A stretch of DNA of 58,488 nucleotides from Victivallaceae bacterium (lineage in GTDB: Bacteria > Verrucomicrobiota > Lentisphaeria > Victivallales > Victivallaceae): NCBI GenBank assembly GCA_016292515.1, contig JAEDIJ010000007.1, forward strand, positions 1-58,488, given 5' to 3'. The translations under genes and the position numbers were made by a program. Within the stretch, counting starts at the first letter, position 1; the number at the start of each line of letters is the position of its first letter. Shown in pieces: positions 51,128 to 58,488 of this stretch. The notes below the pieces were generated by a model. It was not told the origin of the DNA and made no database searches. It worked only from the letters and a program-made list of their open reading frames with translations.

Positions 51128-54088
51128 TTAACGGCAGATTTCAGGCGGCAACAGGATTCCGCCCGGGACGAGCAATTTTTCCTCGCGCTCCAACGCGAAA
51201 AAGTCGCCGGGCGCGCCGCGGCGCATCGGCTGATGATGATCGTCGCGGTAAAAGGGCCCGAAAGCGTTGCGCCGGGAACCGAGGATTCTGATTTTGAGCG
51301 TCGTCGCGCCGCAAGTTTCCATCGTAAAGGGAGGGAGCATTTTGATTTCTCCCGTTTCCACATTTTCCACGGCGGCACCGCCGACGGCGGGGAAACGGAT
51401 GGATTTCGTCCCCTCGGGGAGTTCAATTTCGTAAACGATGTTTCCGGCGTAATGGGGAAGTTCCTGTTTCGTCCAGTCGCCGTATTTTAAATACTTGACG
51501 GGAGCGGTCAAAGCATCTTCTTTGACGCCGAAATCCCCGAGCAGAAAGAGCGATTCCAAGCCCGGCGTCGTTTCGTCGTAACGGCGTTTGAGGCGCAATT
51601 CATTTTTCCCCTCGCGGAAAAATCCCGTCGGCAACGCGACTTTGACGATGGCGCGGTCGCACCAGAAACCGCAAATTTGCGGTGCGACCGCATTACCGTT
51701 GAGCGTGATTGCGTAAAGTTCCAAATTTTCCAACGCGAGAAACATTTCTTTTTCGGGGAGCGTTTCGTAGAAAAACTCATAGCGCATTTCAAGTTGAAAA
51801 GTGTGCTTGGGCACACCGGGCTTTTTGCACCACGGCTGAATGTCTTCGGTGACGCCGCAAAGAGTTTTCAATTCCGCGTCGATTTGCAGATACGTTTTGC
51901 CCTTGATTTCTTGCCCGTCGGCGAAGCATTGCAATTGATCGAGGACGAGGACGTTTTCCTCCTCAAACGTGACGGCGGCGACGGTCTGGGGCAGGGGGGT
52001 AAACGCAGGTAAAACTTCCGCTTTTGCCGGCAGGGCGTCGGCAATTTCCTCCTGCGTCGCCAAAAGCAACGCGCTTTCCAATGCTCCGAGCGGACAAGGG
52101 AATGCGATCTTATCCCTCTGCCGCGTGAAATTTTGCCGGTAAATTCTGCCCGTTTCGGCATCCAGTTGATAAAGTTTGAAGTTTTCCGGCACGCGCCATT
52201 GGACTTGCAAATCCAAACATCGGATCGTCCGCTCGGCGACGCGCGGCGCCGCCATCGGATCGGCGGGGAATTCGCACCCCGTATTAACAAGGTAAAGCGT
52301 GGAAAAGTCTTTCCCTTCCTTTTGAAGCGCGAGGCAACTGGTTGCGGCTTCGCCTTTTTGCGTCAGTTGAAAATCCGGCGCGACGGCATCGGAAAGCGTT
52401 GTTTCATCAAACGGTACGAAGCCGCGGTAGATTTCCTGCGGCAGAGAGGAGAGCGTGCCGTCGAGGTACTCCGGCGCGTCGCCGCAATAAAAGACCTTGC
52501 CGCCGTTTCGGGCGAAGTTTTGCAACATTTCAAGCGTCGTCGCGCGGATCGTCGCCATTTCGGGGACGAGGACGACTTGATATGCGGCGTTGCCGACGCA
52601 CAGCATTTTGGGAACAATTTTTCCTTTTTGCGCGAGGATTTCCTCATCGCCGAAATCGAAATCAAACTGATGCGAGAGCAAAAAATTGGTCAACGCGGTA
52701 AGTTTTTGATTTTCCGGCACTTCCGCTGTGCCGACGATGCGGCTGAAAGCCGATTCGATCGGATGAACGACGAGGAGTTTTGCGACTTCATTTCCCTTGG
52801 ACAAGACCGCGCCGAGCCGCGCGAAATAATTTTCGACGGCGCGAAACTGTTTCGCCCACGGGGAATGTCGGGAAATGCTCGCCGGATAATCGCGTTTGCC
52901 CGTCCCTTCAAGAGTGTAGTGCGCGTGATGCAGACAGCGGAAGTTGATGCCGAGGGCGTATTGCCACTCGCCGAGCGCGCGGTATCCGGCAAAGGAGAAA
53001 TCCCATCCGGTACATCCGTAGCACTCCGTGAGCCGCCGCGGCATCCCCAGTTGCCGCGCGACGGAAACGCATTGTTTTGCCGTATTGAAAACAAGCGCGT
53101 GCTCCGTCAGGAGGTCGATGCCGGGCATTTGCATTTCGCGGTAAAAACGCATCGGGCTTCCCGCATTGCGCGCGGCTTTGCTCAACGTGTCTTCTCCGAG
53201 CAGATGCCCCGTAAAGACAAGAGCGTGCTTTTTGCACCAGTCGCCGATCGTCTTGCCGAATGCCGCGTCGAAACGGGCGGTGAGGTGACGCCGGAAATCC
53301 AGCCGCGCCTTGCTGATCGGCTTTTTTGTCGGAAAAACCAGTTCGGGCAGGGCGGCTCTGATGTCATAATGAAAGGTTTTTTGAAACGTTTCCGCGAGAT
53401 TTTCCGTCCACGGCAGCGTCCTGTCGCCGGGGAAACTGTTGAAATTGGGTTCGTCGCTGAAAAAACCGCGGATGACGCGGTTGAAATACTTCCCGCAATG
53501 TTTGAGATACGCCTCGTGCGTCGTGTTGACAAACTCGTTGACCGCCAACGGATTAAGCGTGTCGAGATAACACGCGCCGTTGAACCACGGATCGTCGGCG
53601 CCGAGGTGAAGATGAAACGTCAATTGCGTTTCATTCGCATCGGGCTTTTCCTCTTTTTTTAACGGACGGTAACCGGTCAACGATTCTCCGTTGAACGAGG
53701 CGGCGAAACGCCCGACGACGGGAGTATCGTCCGCGACTTCCCCCGTATGGCAGATAAGGAAACGCACTTTGTAACGCGCGTCCCGCGTCACGATGCCGCC
53801 CGCCGAGCCGGAGGGCCAGCGGTCTTCGTCGTATATCCACATCTGCAAACCGCATTTTTCCGCTTCGTCGGCGGCGACGTTGACGTAATGGAACCACTCC
53901 CCGGAAAGATACGGCGTCGCCATTCCCGACCGGCTGTGAAAGAAAAAGCCGCCGAAGCCCATTTCGCGGAAAGCGCGGATCTCCTCGCGCATTTGAGTTT
54001 CTTCCAATTTGCCGTTGAGCGACCAAAACGGCGCACCGCGGTATTCAACACCGGGGGCGGCGAAATCGGCGAGCAGTTCTTTCAGCAT
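51128..54088 (-). CDS. GH106-like glycoside hydrolase (putative alpha-L-rhamnosidase)
   Basis: 986 residues, no signal peptide. The N-terminal pattern PFWSLNGKLEETQMREEI, GFGGFFFHSRSGMATPYLSGEWF and MWIYDEDRWPSGSAGG (about 20-95) is that of GH106 and related large bacterial glycosidases with a TIM barrel. A linker with amidotransferase-like fold (VLVPEMATIRATTLEMLQNFARNGG, about 510-535) and a C-terminal galactose-binding-like beta domain (about 740-950) follow. GH106 enzymes remove L-rhamnose from pectic or plant glycans; family membership here is by N-terminal similarity. It is second in an operon after the 54104-56182 gene, 15 bp apart. Confidence 0.75.
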   Translation of the reverse strand: MLKELLADFAAPGVEYRGAPFWSLNGKLEETQMREEIRAFREMGFGGFFFHSRSGMATPYLSGEWFHYVNVAADEAEKCGLQMWIYDEDRWPSGSAGGIVTRDARYKVRFLICHTGEVADDTPVVGRFAASFNGESLTGYRPLKKEEKPDANETQLTFHLHLGADDPWFNGACYLDTLNPLAVNEFVNTTHEAYLKHCGKYFNRVIRGFFSDEPNFNSFPGDRTLPWTENLAETFQKTFHYDIRAALPELVFPTKKPISKARLDFRRHLTARFDAAFGKTIGDWCKKHALVFTGHLLGEDTLSKAARNAGSPMRFYREMQMPGIDLLTEHALVFNTAKQCVSVARQLGMPRRLTECYGCTGWDFSFAGYRALGEWQYALGINFRCLHHAHYTLEGTGKRDYPASISRHSPWAKQFRAVENYFARLGAVLSKGNEVAKLLVVHPIESAFSRIVGTAEVPENQKLTALTNFLLSHQFDFDFGDEEILAQKGKIVPKMLCVGNAAYQVVLVPEMATIRATTLEMLQNFARNGGKVFYCGDAPEYLDGTLSSLPQEIYRGFVPFDETTLSDAVAPDFQLTQKGEAATSCLALQKEGKDFSTLYLVNTGCEFPADPMAAPRVAERTIRCLDLQVQWRVPENFKLYQLDAETGRIYRQNFTRQRDKIAFPCPLGALESALLLATQEEIADALPAKAEVLPAFTPLPQTVAAVTFEEENVLVLDQLQCFADGQEIKGKTYLQIDAELKTLCGVTEDIQPWCKKPGVPKHTFQLEMRYEFFYETLPEKEMFLALENLELYAITLNGNAVAPQICGFWCDRAIVKVALPTGFFREGKNELRLKRRYDETTPGLESLFLLGDFGVKEDALTAPVKYLKYGDWTKQELPHYAGNIVYEIELPEGTKSIRFPAVGGAAVENVETGEIKMLPPFTMETCGATTLKIRILGSRRNAFGPFYRDDHHQPMRRGAPGDFFALEREEKLLVPGGILLPPEICR

Positions 54089-54103
54089 AAGCGGCGCAAT
54101 GTG

Positions 54104-56182
54104 TTACAGTTGAAGCATTTTGCGATAGGTTTCGATTTCCCGCAACGCGCTTTCGACCTGACGGATCTTCCAGTCGAGGTGCCACGCGTCGCAGACGTAC
54201 TCCATACTCGGCTCCCAGCCGATGCGCGAATCGGTCTCGACGGCGGAAAAAGTGTCGCGCGCGTTTTCGATCTCGATTTTGGCGAGACTTTCGATCTCGT
54301 CGAGGATCTTCAACCCCTCATCGGCACCGGAAGCCGTCTGCAATTTCATATTGAGCAAATACCACTTTTTGATGTGGATTGTCGTTTTGATCGAGTTGCG
54401 GATGAAGTGGCCGAGCGCGGCGAAGCGTTCGCCCTCCGGCGTCGTAGCGGCTTTTTTCGCTTCGGCATAGCCTCTTTCCCAAAGATCGAGCATCTTTTCG
54501 AGCGAACGCAATTCCGCCGGATAACGGAGGAATCCGGGGGACTGCCGCGCGTTTTCAAAAGGTTCGTAAAAAGTCTTGATGATCTGCCACCCGAAGTGCG
54601 CGTGCGGCGCCGTCGGGAATTTGATCTCCTTGCCGAGGAGCGTCTGCGTGATGTTGGGGCGGAAAATGAAAGGGTAGGCAGGCCCGACGCGCCACGGTCC
54701 GTACTGATCTTCGTTGGAGGCGACATAGAAATCCATCGCGTCGCTCCAAAGTTTCCACGCCGCCATCACGTGCGGCGCCGCTTCTTTGCCGTAATCGCGG
54801 ACGGCGATTTTCTGCAACAGCGTTTCATAGTCCGGCTCGTAGTTTTCCCAACTTGTCCATTTGCCGAGATCGGCGGCGACGCTCGCCCACCAGCCCATAT
54901 GGTGCGTGGCGTACTGCGCGTCGACGTGCCATTTGAAGTAGGCTTCCCGCATAAACAGATTGCGTTTGAGCCAGCGGTAAGGTGCGGGGACGACCGGCAC
55001 GCAACCGAAATCCCAGCCGATGCCGGCGGAATTGCAGTTGACCGAGAGCGTAAGACCGCATTGCGCCGCTTTTTCGCACTGGATGTCGAATTCCTCGCTC
55101 GGACGGGTGATGGCACAGGAGTAATCCATTACGGGCGTATGCCAGGACTCGATGCGGTGATCGTTGGAACTCTCGATGCAGACGTTGATCTCGATTTTTT
55201 TATTCAGTTTTTCCAGAAATTCCAGCCGTTTGTCGAGCGGAGCGTGACCAAAATTGTAAATGCTGTAAATGATGTCGATATCGGGGTTGACCTTGTGGAT
55301 CGCCTTTTCGATGCAGGCAAGATAAGCGGGGTAGTCGTAACAGGGATACCATCCCGGGCTGATGCGCGTATCAGGGATACCGTCGACGATGGATTCGTTG
55401 TACTTTTTTCCGGTCGTATGCGGATCTTTGCTTGGAAATTCCAGCGATTCGCCAAGAAGCATCACCGAGGCGACTTTGGGATACCGGCGGAAAAGATCGC
55501 CGTAGGCGGCGTCGAAAACTTTTTCCGCATCGGCGTCGTCCGGGTGGACGAAAGTCTGCAAGTAATTATAGATCTTGACCTGGATGCCGAAGTTTTCGGC
55601 GCGTTCGATCAGGTCGTTGACGTTGACGGGACCCATCGTCGAAACATCGGCGCCTTTAAGCATCAGCACGATGCCGTCGTAGCCCGCATGGATCGTCGCC
55701 GCAAGTTCCGTGTCGGGGTATTCGTCGATGCCGCATCCGGAGTGGACTTCGCGGTAACGGTAGATCGGTTTGCGGGAAGTTTTGCCGAGCGCGAAAACGG
55801 GCGCGCCCTCCAAATTCATCGAGTCTTCAAGATAGATGAATGCGCGATACGCCATTTTGGGATCGGCGATTGTCACGGCGAGATGCTCCGGCTCCGCGTC
55901 AAAGGCGAAGCCGCGCTCCAATGCGGGGTCGATCGTCATAAAGATCACTTTTTTGCCGTCGGTATGGGTCGTTTTGAGCGAAAGATCCATACTGACCCAC
56001 AAATAATCCTGAAAATCTCTGACCGCGTTTTGGATGATTTGCGGCGCGTCGGCGGGACAGCCGATCTGCCAGTCGGAAGTGATCTCCATTTCGCCGGATC
56101 GCGCCGTGCGTCCGCTCTGACGCATCGCCGGTTTGTGGTATTGCCAGTGACGGGCACGGAAATCGTAATTTTTTTCTTTCAT
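54104..56182 (-). CDS. Putative glycosidase with GH20/GH67-like N-terminal domain
   Basis: 692 residues, no signal peptide. An N-terminal alpha/beta domain (about 30-135: APQIIQNAVRDFQDYLW) resembles the GH20b/GH67 N-terminal fold. The barrel-like part has HSGCGIDEYPDTELAATIHAGYDGIVLMLKG, SVMLLGESLEFPSKDPHTTG, a GWYPCYDYPAYLACIEKA helix and NVCIESSNDHRIESW. A helical C-terminal region (about 540-692) closes the protein. I recognise no exact CAZy family. It leads a two-gene operon with the GH106-like gene; the two are likely to act on one substrate. Promoter not clear: TTGATT-16-TACAGT (about 56221-56248, minus) is a weak guess. Confidence 0.6.
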   Translation of the reverse strand: MKEKNYDFRARHWQYHKPAMRQSGRTARSGEMEITSDWQIGCPADAPQIIQNAVRDFQDYLWVSMDLSLKTTHTDGKKVIFMTIDPALERGFAFDAEPEHLAVTIADPKMAYRAFIYLEDSMNLEGAPVFALGKTSRKPIYRYREVHSGCGIDEYPDTELAATIHAGYDGIVLMLKGADVSTMGPVNVNDLIERAENFGIQVKIYNYLQTFVHPDDADAEKVFDAAYGDLFRRYPKVASVMLLGESLEFPSKDPHTTGKKYNESIVDGIPDTRISPGWYPCYDYPAYLACIEKAIHKVNPDIDIIYSIYNFGHAPLDKRLEFLEKLNKKIEINVCIESSNDHRIESWHTPVMDYSCAITRPSEEFDIQCEKAAQCGLTLSVNCNSAGIGWDFGCVPVVPAPYRWLKRNLFMREAYFKWHVDAQYATHHMGWWASVAADLGKWTSWENYEPDYETLLQKIAVRDYGKEAAPHVMAAWKLWSDAMDFYVASNEDQYGPWRVGPAYPFIFRPNITQTLLGKEIKFPTAPHAHFGWQIIKTFYEPFENARQSPGFLRYPAELRSLEKMLDLWERGYAEAKKAATTPEGERFAALGHFIRNSIKTTIHIKKWYLLNMKLQTASGADEGLKILDEIESLAKIEIENARDTFSAVETDSRIGWEPSMEYVCDAWHLDWKIRQVESALREIETYRKMLQL

Positions 56183-56279
56183 TTTTTTCTTCCCTGATCT
56201 GCCGGAATATGTTTTTTCTTACTGTATCATTATTTTATGAAAAATCAATCCGCAAGTATTGTAAAATCGCTCTGCAATC

Positions 56280-56308
56280 TGGTATTTTCGCGCTTGAAAG
56301 AGTATATT
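56280..56308 (+). promoter_or_regulatory. Tentative promoter of the PHP gene
   Basis: TGGTAT, 17 bp, TATATT. The -10 fits the local pattern well but the -35 is weak. Confidence 0.4.
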
Positions 56309-56331
56309 ATAAGAAATAACAAGGAAAAACG

Positions 56332-57030
56332 ATGTATCTCTACGAAACTCATTGCCACACGAAACCGGTGAGCCATTGCGGCAAAGCGACGGTCGGGGAG
56401 ACCCTGCAATACTACCGCGACGCCGGATACGACGGCGTTTTCATCACCAATCACTTCCTCGACGGCAACATCGACATCGATCCCCGGGAAAGTTATGCCA
56501 GGAAACTCGATTTTTTCTTTTCCGACTATCACGCCGGCGTCGAATGGGGCAAAAAAATCGGCATCAAAGTTTTTCTCGGCGCGGAACATTCGCTCGGCGG
56601 CACCGATTTCCTGGTCTACAATCTGCCGGAAAAATGGTACTACGCGCACCCCGAAGTCATCCGGACGCCCAAAAGCGCGCTGTTGCCGCAGTTGATGGGG
56701 GAGGGGGCGTTGGTCGTGCAGGCGCATCCTTTCCGCGAAGCCTCCTATATCGATCATATCCGGCTTTTTCCGCGCAGTGTGCAGTCGGTCGAAGTCTACA
56801 ACGCCTGCCGCGACGATTTCGTCAACGCGATGGCGCGTTATTACGCCGACGCCTATCAGCTTGTACACTTCGCGGGGAGCGACAATCATCAGGCGGGGAA
56901 AAATCACTTTTACGGCGGGATGATGTCCGAAACGCCCATTTCCGACGAAGCCGATTTCGCCCGTCGGGTGTTGACCAAAGAAATGCGCCCTTTCCGCCGC
57001 GTCGAGGGCGAAGACGCCGTGGAAATATGA
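56332..57030 (+). CDS. PHP-domain metal-dependent phosphoesterase
   Basis: 232 residues. The PHP motifs are YETHCHT (4-10), ITNHFLD (about 38-44), GAEHSLGG (about 84-91), VQAHPFRE (about 128-135) and AGSDNHQAG (about 181-189), giving a full set of His/Asp ligands for a trinuclear site. Relatives include histidinol phosphatase and nucleotide 3',5'-phosphatases (YciV type). With no neighbour to guide it, the substrate is unknown. ATG 56332 has AAGGA upstream. The gap to rpsD (147 bp) holds a promoter and leader. Confidence 0.82.
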   Translation: MYLYETHCHTKPVSHCGKATVGETLQYYRDAGYDGVFITNHFLDGNIDIDPRESYARKLDFFFSDYHAGVEWGKKIGIKVFLGAEHSLGGTDFLVYNLPEKWYYAHPEVIRTPKSALLPQLMGEGALVVQAHPFREASYIDHIRLFPRSVQSVEVYNACRDDFVNAMARYYADAYQLVHFAGSDNHQAGKNHFYGGMMSETPISDEADFARRVLTKEMRPFRRVEGEDAVEI

Positions 57031-57058
57031 ATTTCGATGTTTTACTCCGATTTTCCGC

Positions 57059-57087
57059 TTGCAAAAAAGCGGTTCCGGGGATATATT
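57059..57087 (+). promoter_or_regulatory. rpsD promoter
   Basis: TTGCAA at 57059-57064, 17 bp, TATATT at 57082-57087. The -35 lies within a small inverted repeat (CCGCTT at 57055, AAGCGG at 57067). Confidence 0.78.
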
Positions 57088-57101
57088 ATCGAACACAATT
57101 G

Positions 57102-57141
57102 GTGTACCGGGCCCCATTGAGAGGCTTGACACCCGGCACAC
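57102..57141 (+). promoter_or_regulatory. Hairpin in the rpsD leader
   Basis: GTGTACCGGG (57102-57111) pairs with CCCGGCACAC (57132-57141), one mismatch, 20-nt loop, near the 5' end of the transcript and 37 nt before the ATG. S4 represses its own mRNA in other bacteria, so an autoregulatory structure is plausible. Confidence 0.55.
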
Positions 57142-57177
57142 TGTAACAAAAACACCTAAAAAGGAAAGGGATTGGTT

Positions 57178-57783
57178 ATGCCAACCGCAAGTCGAGCGAA
57201 GCACAAGTTCTGTCGTCGTATTGGTAAATGTCTGTGGAATGATCCGACCTGTCCGAGCGTGAAGCGGCCCTACGCCGCCGGACCGCACGGCAAAGGCAAA
57301 CGGGTGAAGCTCTCCACCTACGGCACCTTGTTGCTCGAAAAGCAGAAACTCCGCAACTACTACGCGATCAGCGAGAAACAGCTCCAAATCGCTTTCGCCA
57401 AGGCCAAGGCCGGCGAAGGTCAGACCCACGAGAAACTTTTCCGCAGTCTTGAACAGCGTCTTGATTCGCTGGTCTACCGTTGCGGTTTCGCGCCGACGAT
57501 TTTCGCCGCGAAACAGTACGTCAACCACGGTCACATCCTCGTCGACGGCAAGCGCATCGACCGCGCGAGCTACGTCGTCCGCGAGGGGCAGGTGATCTCG
57601 ATCAACGCCGAAAAGTCCCCCGCGATCGCCGAGACCGCCAAAAAGAGCAACACCACGGCGCCCGCGTACCTTGAAGTCGATCTCGATCACCTGACCGCCA
57701 CTTTGGTGCGCGCGCCCCAGATCGACGAGGCCAACAGCGGTCTCTTCAACATCATGAGCGTCATCGAATACTACGCACGGTAA
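57178..57783 (+). CDS. rpsD: 30S ribosomal protein S4
   Basis: 201 residues from ATG 57178 (AAGGAAAGG upstream). C12, C18 and C25 near the N-terminus resemble a remnant of the zinc-binding C+ form of S4, which has four cysteines. KRPYAAGPHG, KQKLRNYYAISEKQL and the S4 RNA-binding domain (EQRLDSLVYRCGFAPTIFAAKQYVNHGHILVDGKRID) follow. It nucleates 16S rRNA folding and also binds RNA polymerase. Transcribed alone, not in the alpha operon with rpoA, and closed by a strong terminator. Confidence 0.96.
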   Translation: MPTASRAKHKFCRRIGKCLWNDPTCPSVKRPYAAGPHGKGKRVKLSTYGTLLLEKQKLRNYYAISEKQLQIAFAKAKAGEGQTHEKLFRSLEQRLDSLVYRCGFAPTIFAAKQYVNHGHILVDGKRIDRASYVVREGQVISINAEKSPAIAETAKKSNTTAPAYLEVDLDHLTATLVRAPQIDEANSGLFNIMSVIEYYAR

Positions 57784-57800
57784 TTCGTTATGCAAATCGG

Positions 57801-57836
57801 AAAACTCCCGTTCTTTTTCAGGGCGGGAGTTTTTTC
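57801..57836 (+). terminator. Intrinsic terminator after rpsD
   Basis: AAAACTCCCG (57801-57810) pairs with CGGGAGTTTT (57824-57833), perfect 10-bp stem, ending in six T. Confidence 0.9.
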
Positions 57837-57888
57837 TCTTTTGCCGTAACAATTTTTTATCCACCAACCCAAACAAGGAGAAACTCAA

Positions 57889-58488
57889 ATGGGAAAAAGT
57901 ATGCGCACGATTGACGGTAACTTCGCCGCCAGTTACGTGGCGTATGCCTTCAGCGAAGTCGCGGCGATCTACCCGATCACGCCGTCGTCGCCGATGGGCG
58001 AGTACGCCGACACCTGGGCAAGCCAGGGCAAAGTCAATATGTTCGGCCAGAAGGTCGAGATCTCCGAAATGCAGTCCGAAGCCGGCGCCGCCGGTGCGGT
58101 CCACGGCAGTTTGAGCGCGGGTGCGCTCACGACGACCTACACCGCCAGTCAGGGCTTGCTGCTGATGATCCCCAATATGTACAAGATCGCCGGCGAAATG
58201 CTGCCGTGCGTTTTCCACGTCACCGCCCGCGCGCTCGCCGCCCAGTCGCTCTCGATTTTCGGCGACCACTCCGACGTGATGGCGTGCCGCGCCACCGGTT
58301 TTGCGATGACCAGTGCCGCGTCGATCCAGGAAACGCACGATATGGCGATCGTCGCCCATTTGGCGACGCTCGAAAGTGAAATTCCGTTTGTCGCTTTCTT
58401 CGACGGATTCCGCACCAGTCACGAATTCCAGAAGATCGAATTGCTCGACTATGCGGATATCAAGACGCTCGTCGATATGAAGTACATC
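57889..58488 (+). CDS. nifJ: Pyruvate:ferredoxin (flavodoxin) oxidoreductase, 3' end outside window
   Basis: Only the first 200 codons are present. ATG 57889 follows AAGGAG (57875-57880). The translation begins MGKSMRTIDGNFAASYVAYA and continues with AIYPITPSSPMGEYADTWA, EMQSEAGAAGAVHGS and TYTASQGLLLMIPNMYK, the conserved domain I of single-chain PFOR. This enzyme oxidises pyruvate to acetyl-CoA and CO2, passing electrons to ferredoxin, and is a marker of anaerobic metabolism. No convincing promoter was found in the 50 bp after the rpsD terminator. Confidence 0.93.
   Translation, partial: MGKSMRTIDGNFAASYVAYAFSEVAAIYPITPSSPMGEYADTWASQGKVNMFGQKVEISEMQSEAGAAGAVHGSLSAGALTTTYTASQGLLLMIPNMYKIAGEMLPCVFHVTARALAAQSLSIFGDHSDVMACRATGFAMTSAASIQETHDMAIVAHLATLESEIPFVAFFDGFRTSHEFQKIELLDYADIKTLVDMKYI

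Noticed and set aside
53747..56197. 816-codon plus-strand frame over the two glycosidase genes
   Set aside because: Shadow of two minus-strand genes; no ribosome site, no recognisable family.
56245..58422. 725-codon minus-strand frame over PHP, rpsD and PFOR
   Set aside because: Crosses three well-supported plus-strand genes, a promoter and a terminator.

Overview
The window reads as ordinary chromosome of an anaerobic, Gram-negative carbohydrate degrader, most likely from the PVC superphylum and probably a Lentisphaerota (Victivallales-like) bacterium. This is inference from gene content and protein style, not a database match. A Gram-negative envelope is indicated by a Pal lipoprotein, a LolA-like periplasmic protein and a YejM/PbgA-like membrane hydrolase. 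Anaerobic life is indicated by the start of pyruvate:ferredoxin oxidoreductase and a flavodiiron protein. A polysaccharide diet is indicated by GH36, GH78 and GH106-like enzymes, other putative glycosidases, esterases, NagA and a uxaB-uxaA hexuronate operon. No phage, plasmid, IS, CRISPR array, rRNA or tRNA was seen.

Layout. 1-1614: 3' end of a large putative glycosidase, closed by a strong bidirectional terminator. 1694-10118 (minus): YfcE-like phosphodiesterase, pyridoxal kinase, membrane metallophosphoesterase, C39-like exported protein, the coupled operon uxaB-uxaA-MBL hydrolase, and a HI0933-family flavoprotein. 10234-11886 (plus): luxS, a small unknown gene, nudC. 11887-15043 (minus): ilvE-panC-hisD. 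15280-22450 (plus): pal; metK-thyX-mutM-lipoprotein-LexA-like; coaE-rho-ftsB-like. 22739-24532 (minus): a four-module flavodiiron protein, divergent from nagA. 25893-28737: a Na+/solute symporter and an AAC(3)-family acetyltransferase.

28738-30640 is an AT-rich insert holding one lipoprotein polysaccharide deacetylase gene, split in two by a homopolymer frameshift. 30723-37058 (plus) is a catabolic/envelope operon (GH36, double alpha/beta hydrolase, DUF1805, YejM-like). A minus-strand GH78 follows. 39484-47489 (plus) is a long operon: lon, lolA-like, pyrF, der, an unknown gene, a sigma54-activating response regulator, and a deacetylase. Then come a divergent esterase/MATE pair, NhaC, a two-gene glycosidase operon on the minus strand (51128-56182), a PHP phosphoesterase, rpsD with a structured leader, and the 5' end of the PFOR gene.

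Promoters are unusually easy to read. Upstream of most transcription units there is a -35 beginning TTG, most often TTGC, then almost always exactly 17 bp and a TATATT/TATAAT-like -10. The -35 is therefore usually TTGCNN rather than TTGACA. The most interesting items are the frameshifted deacetylase in its AT-rich island, a LexA-like protein that keeps the serine but has lost the lysine of the autocleavage dyad, the flavodiiron-flavin reductase-rubredoxin fusion, the MBL protein translationally coupled to altronate catabolism, and the Asn/Arg-rich insertion in Rho. No clearly new multi-gene defence or mobile system was found.
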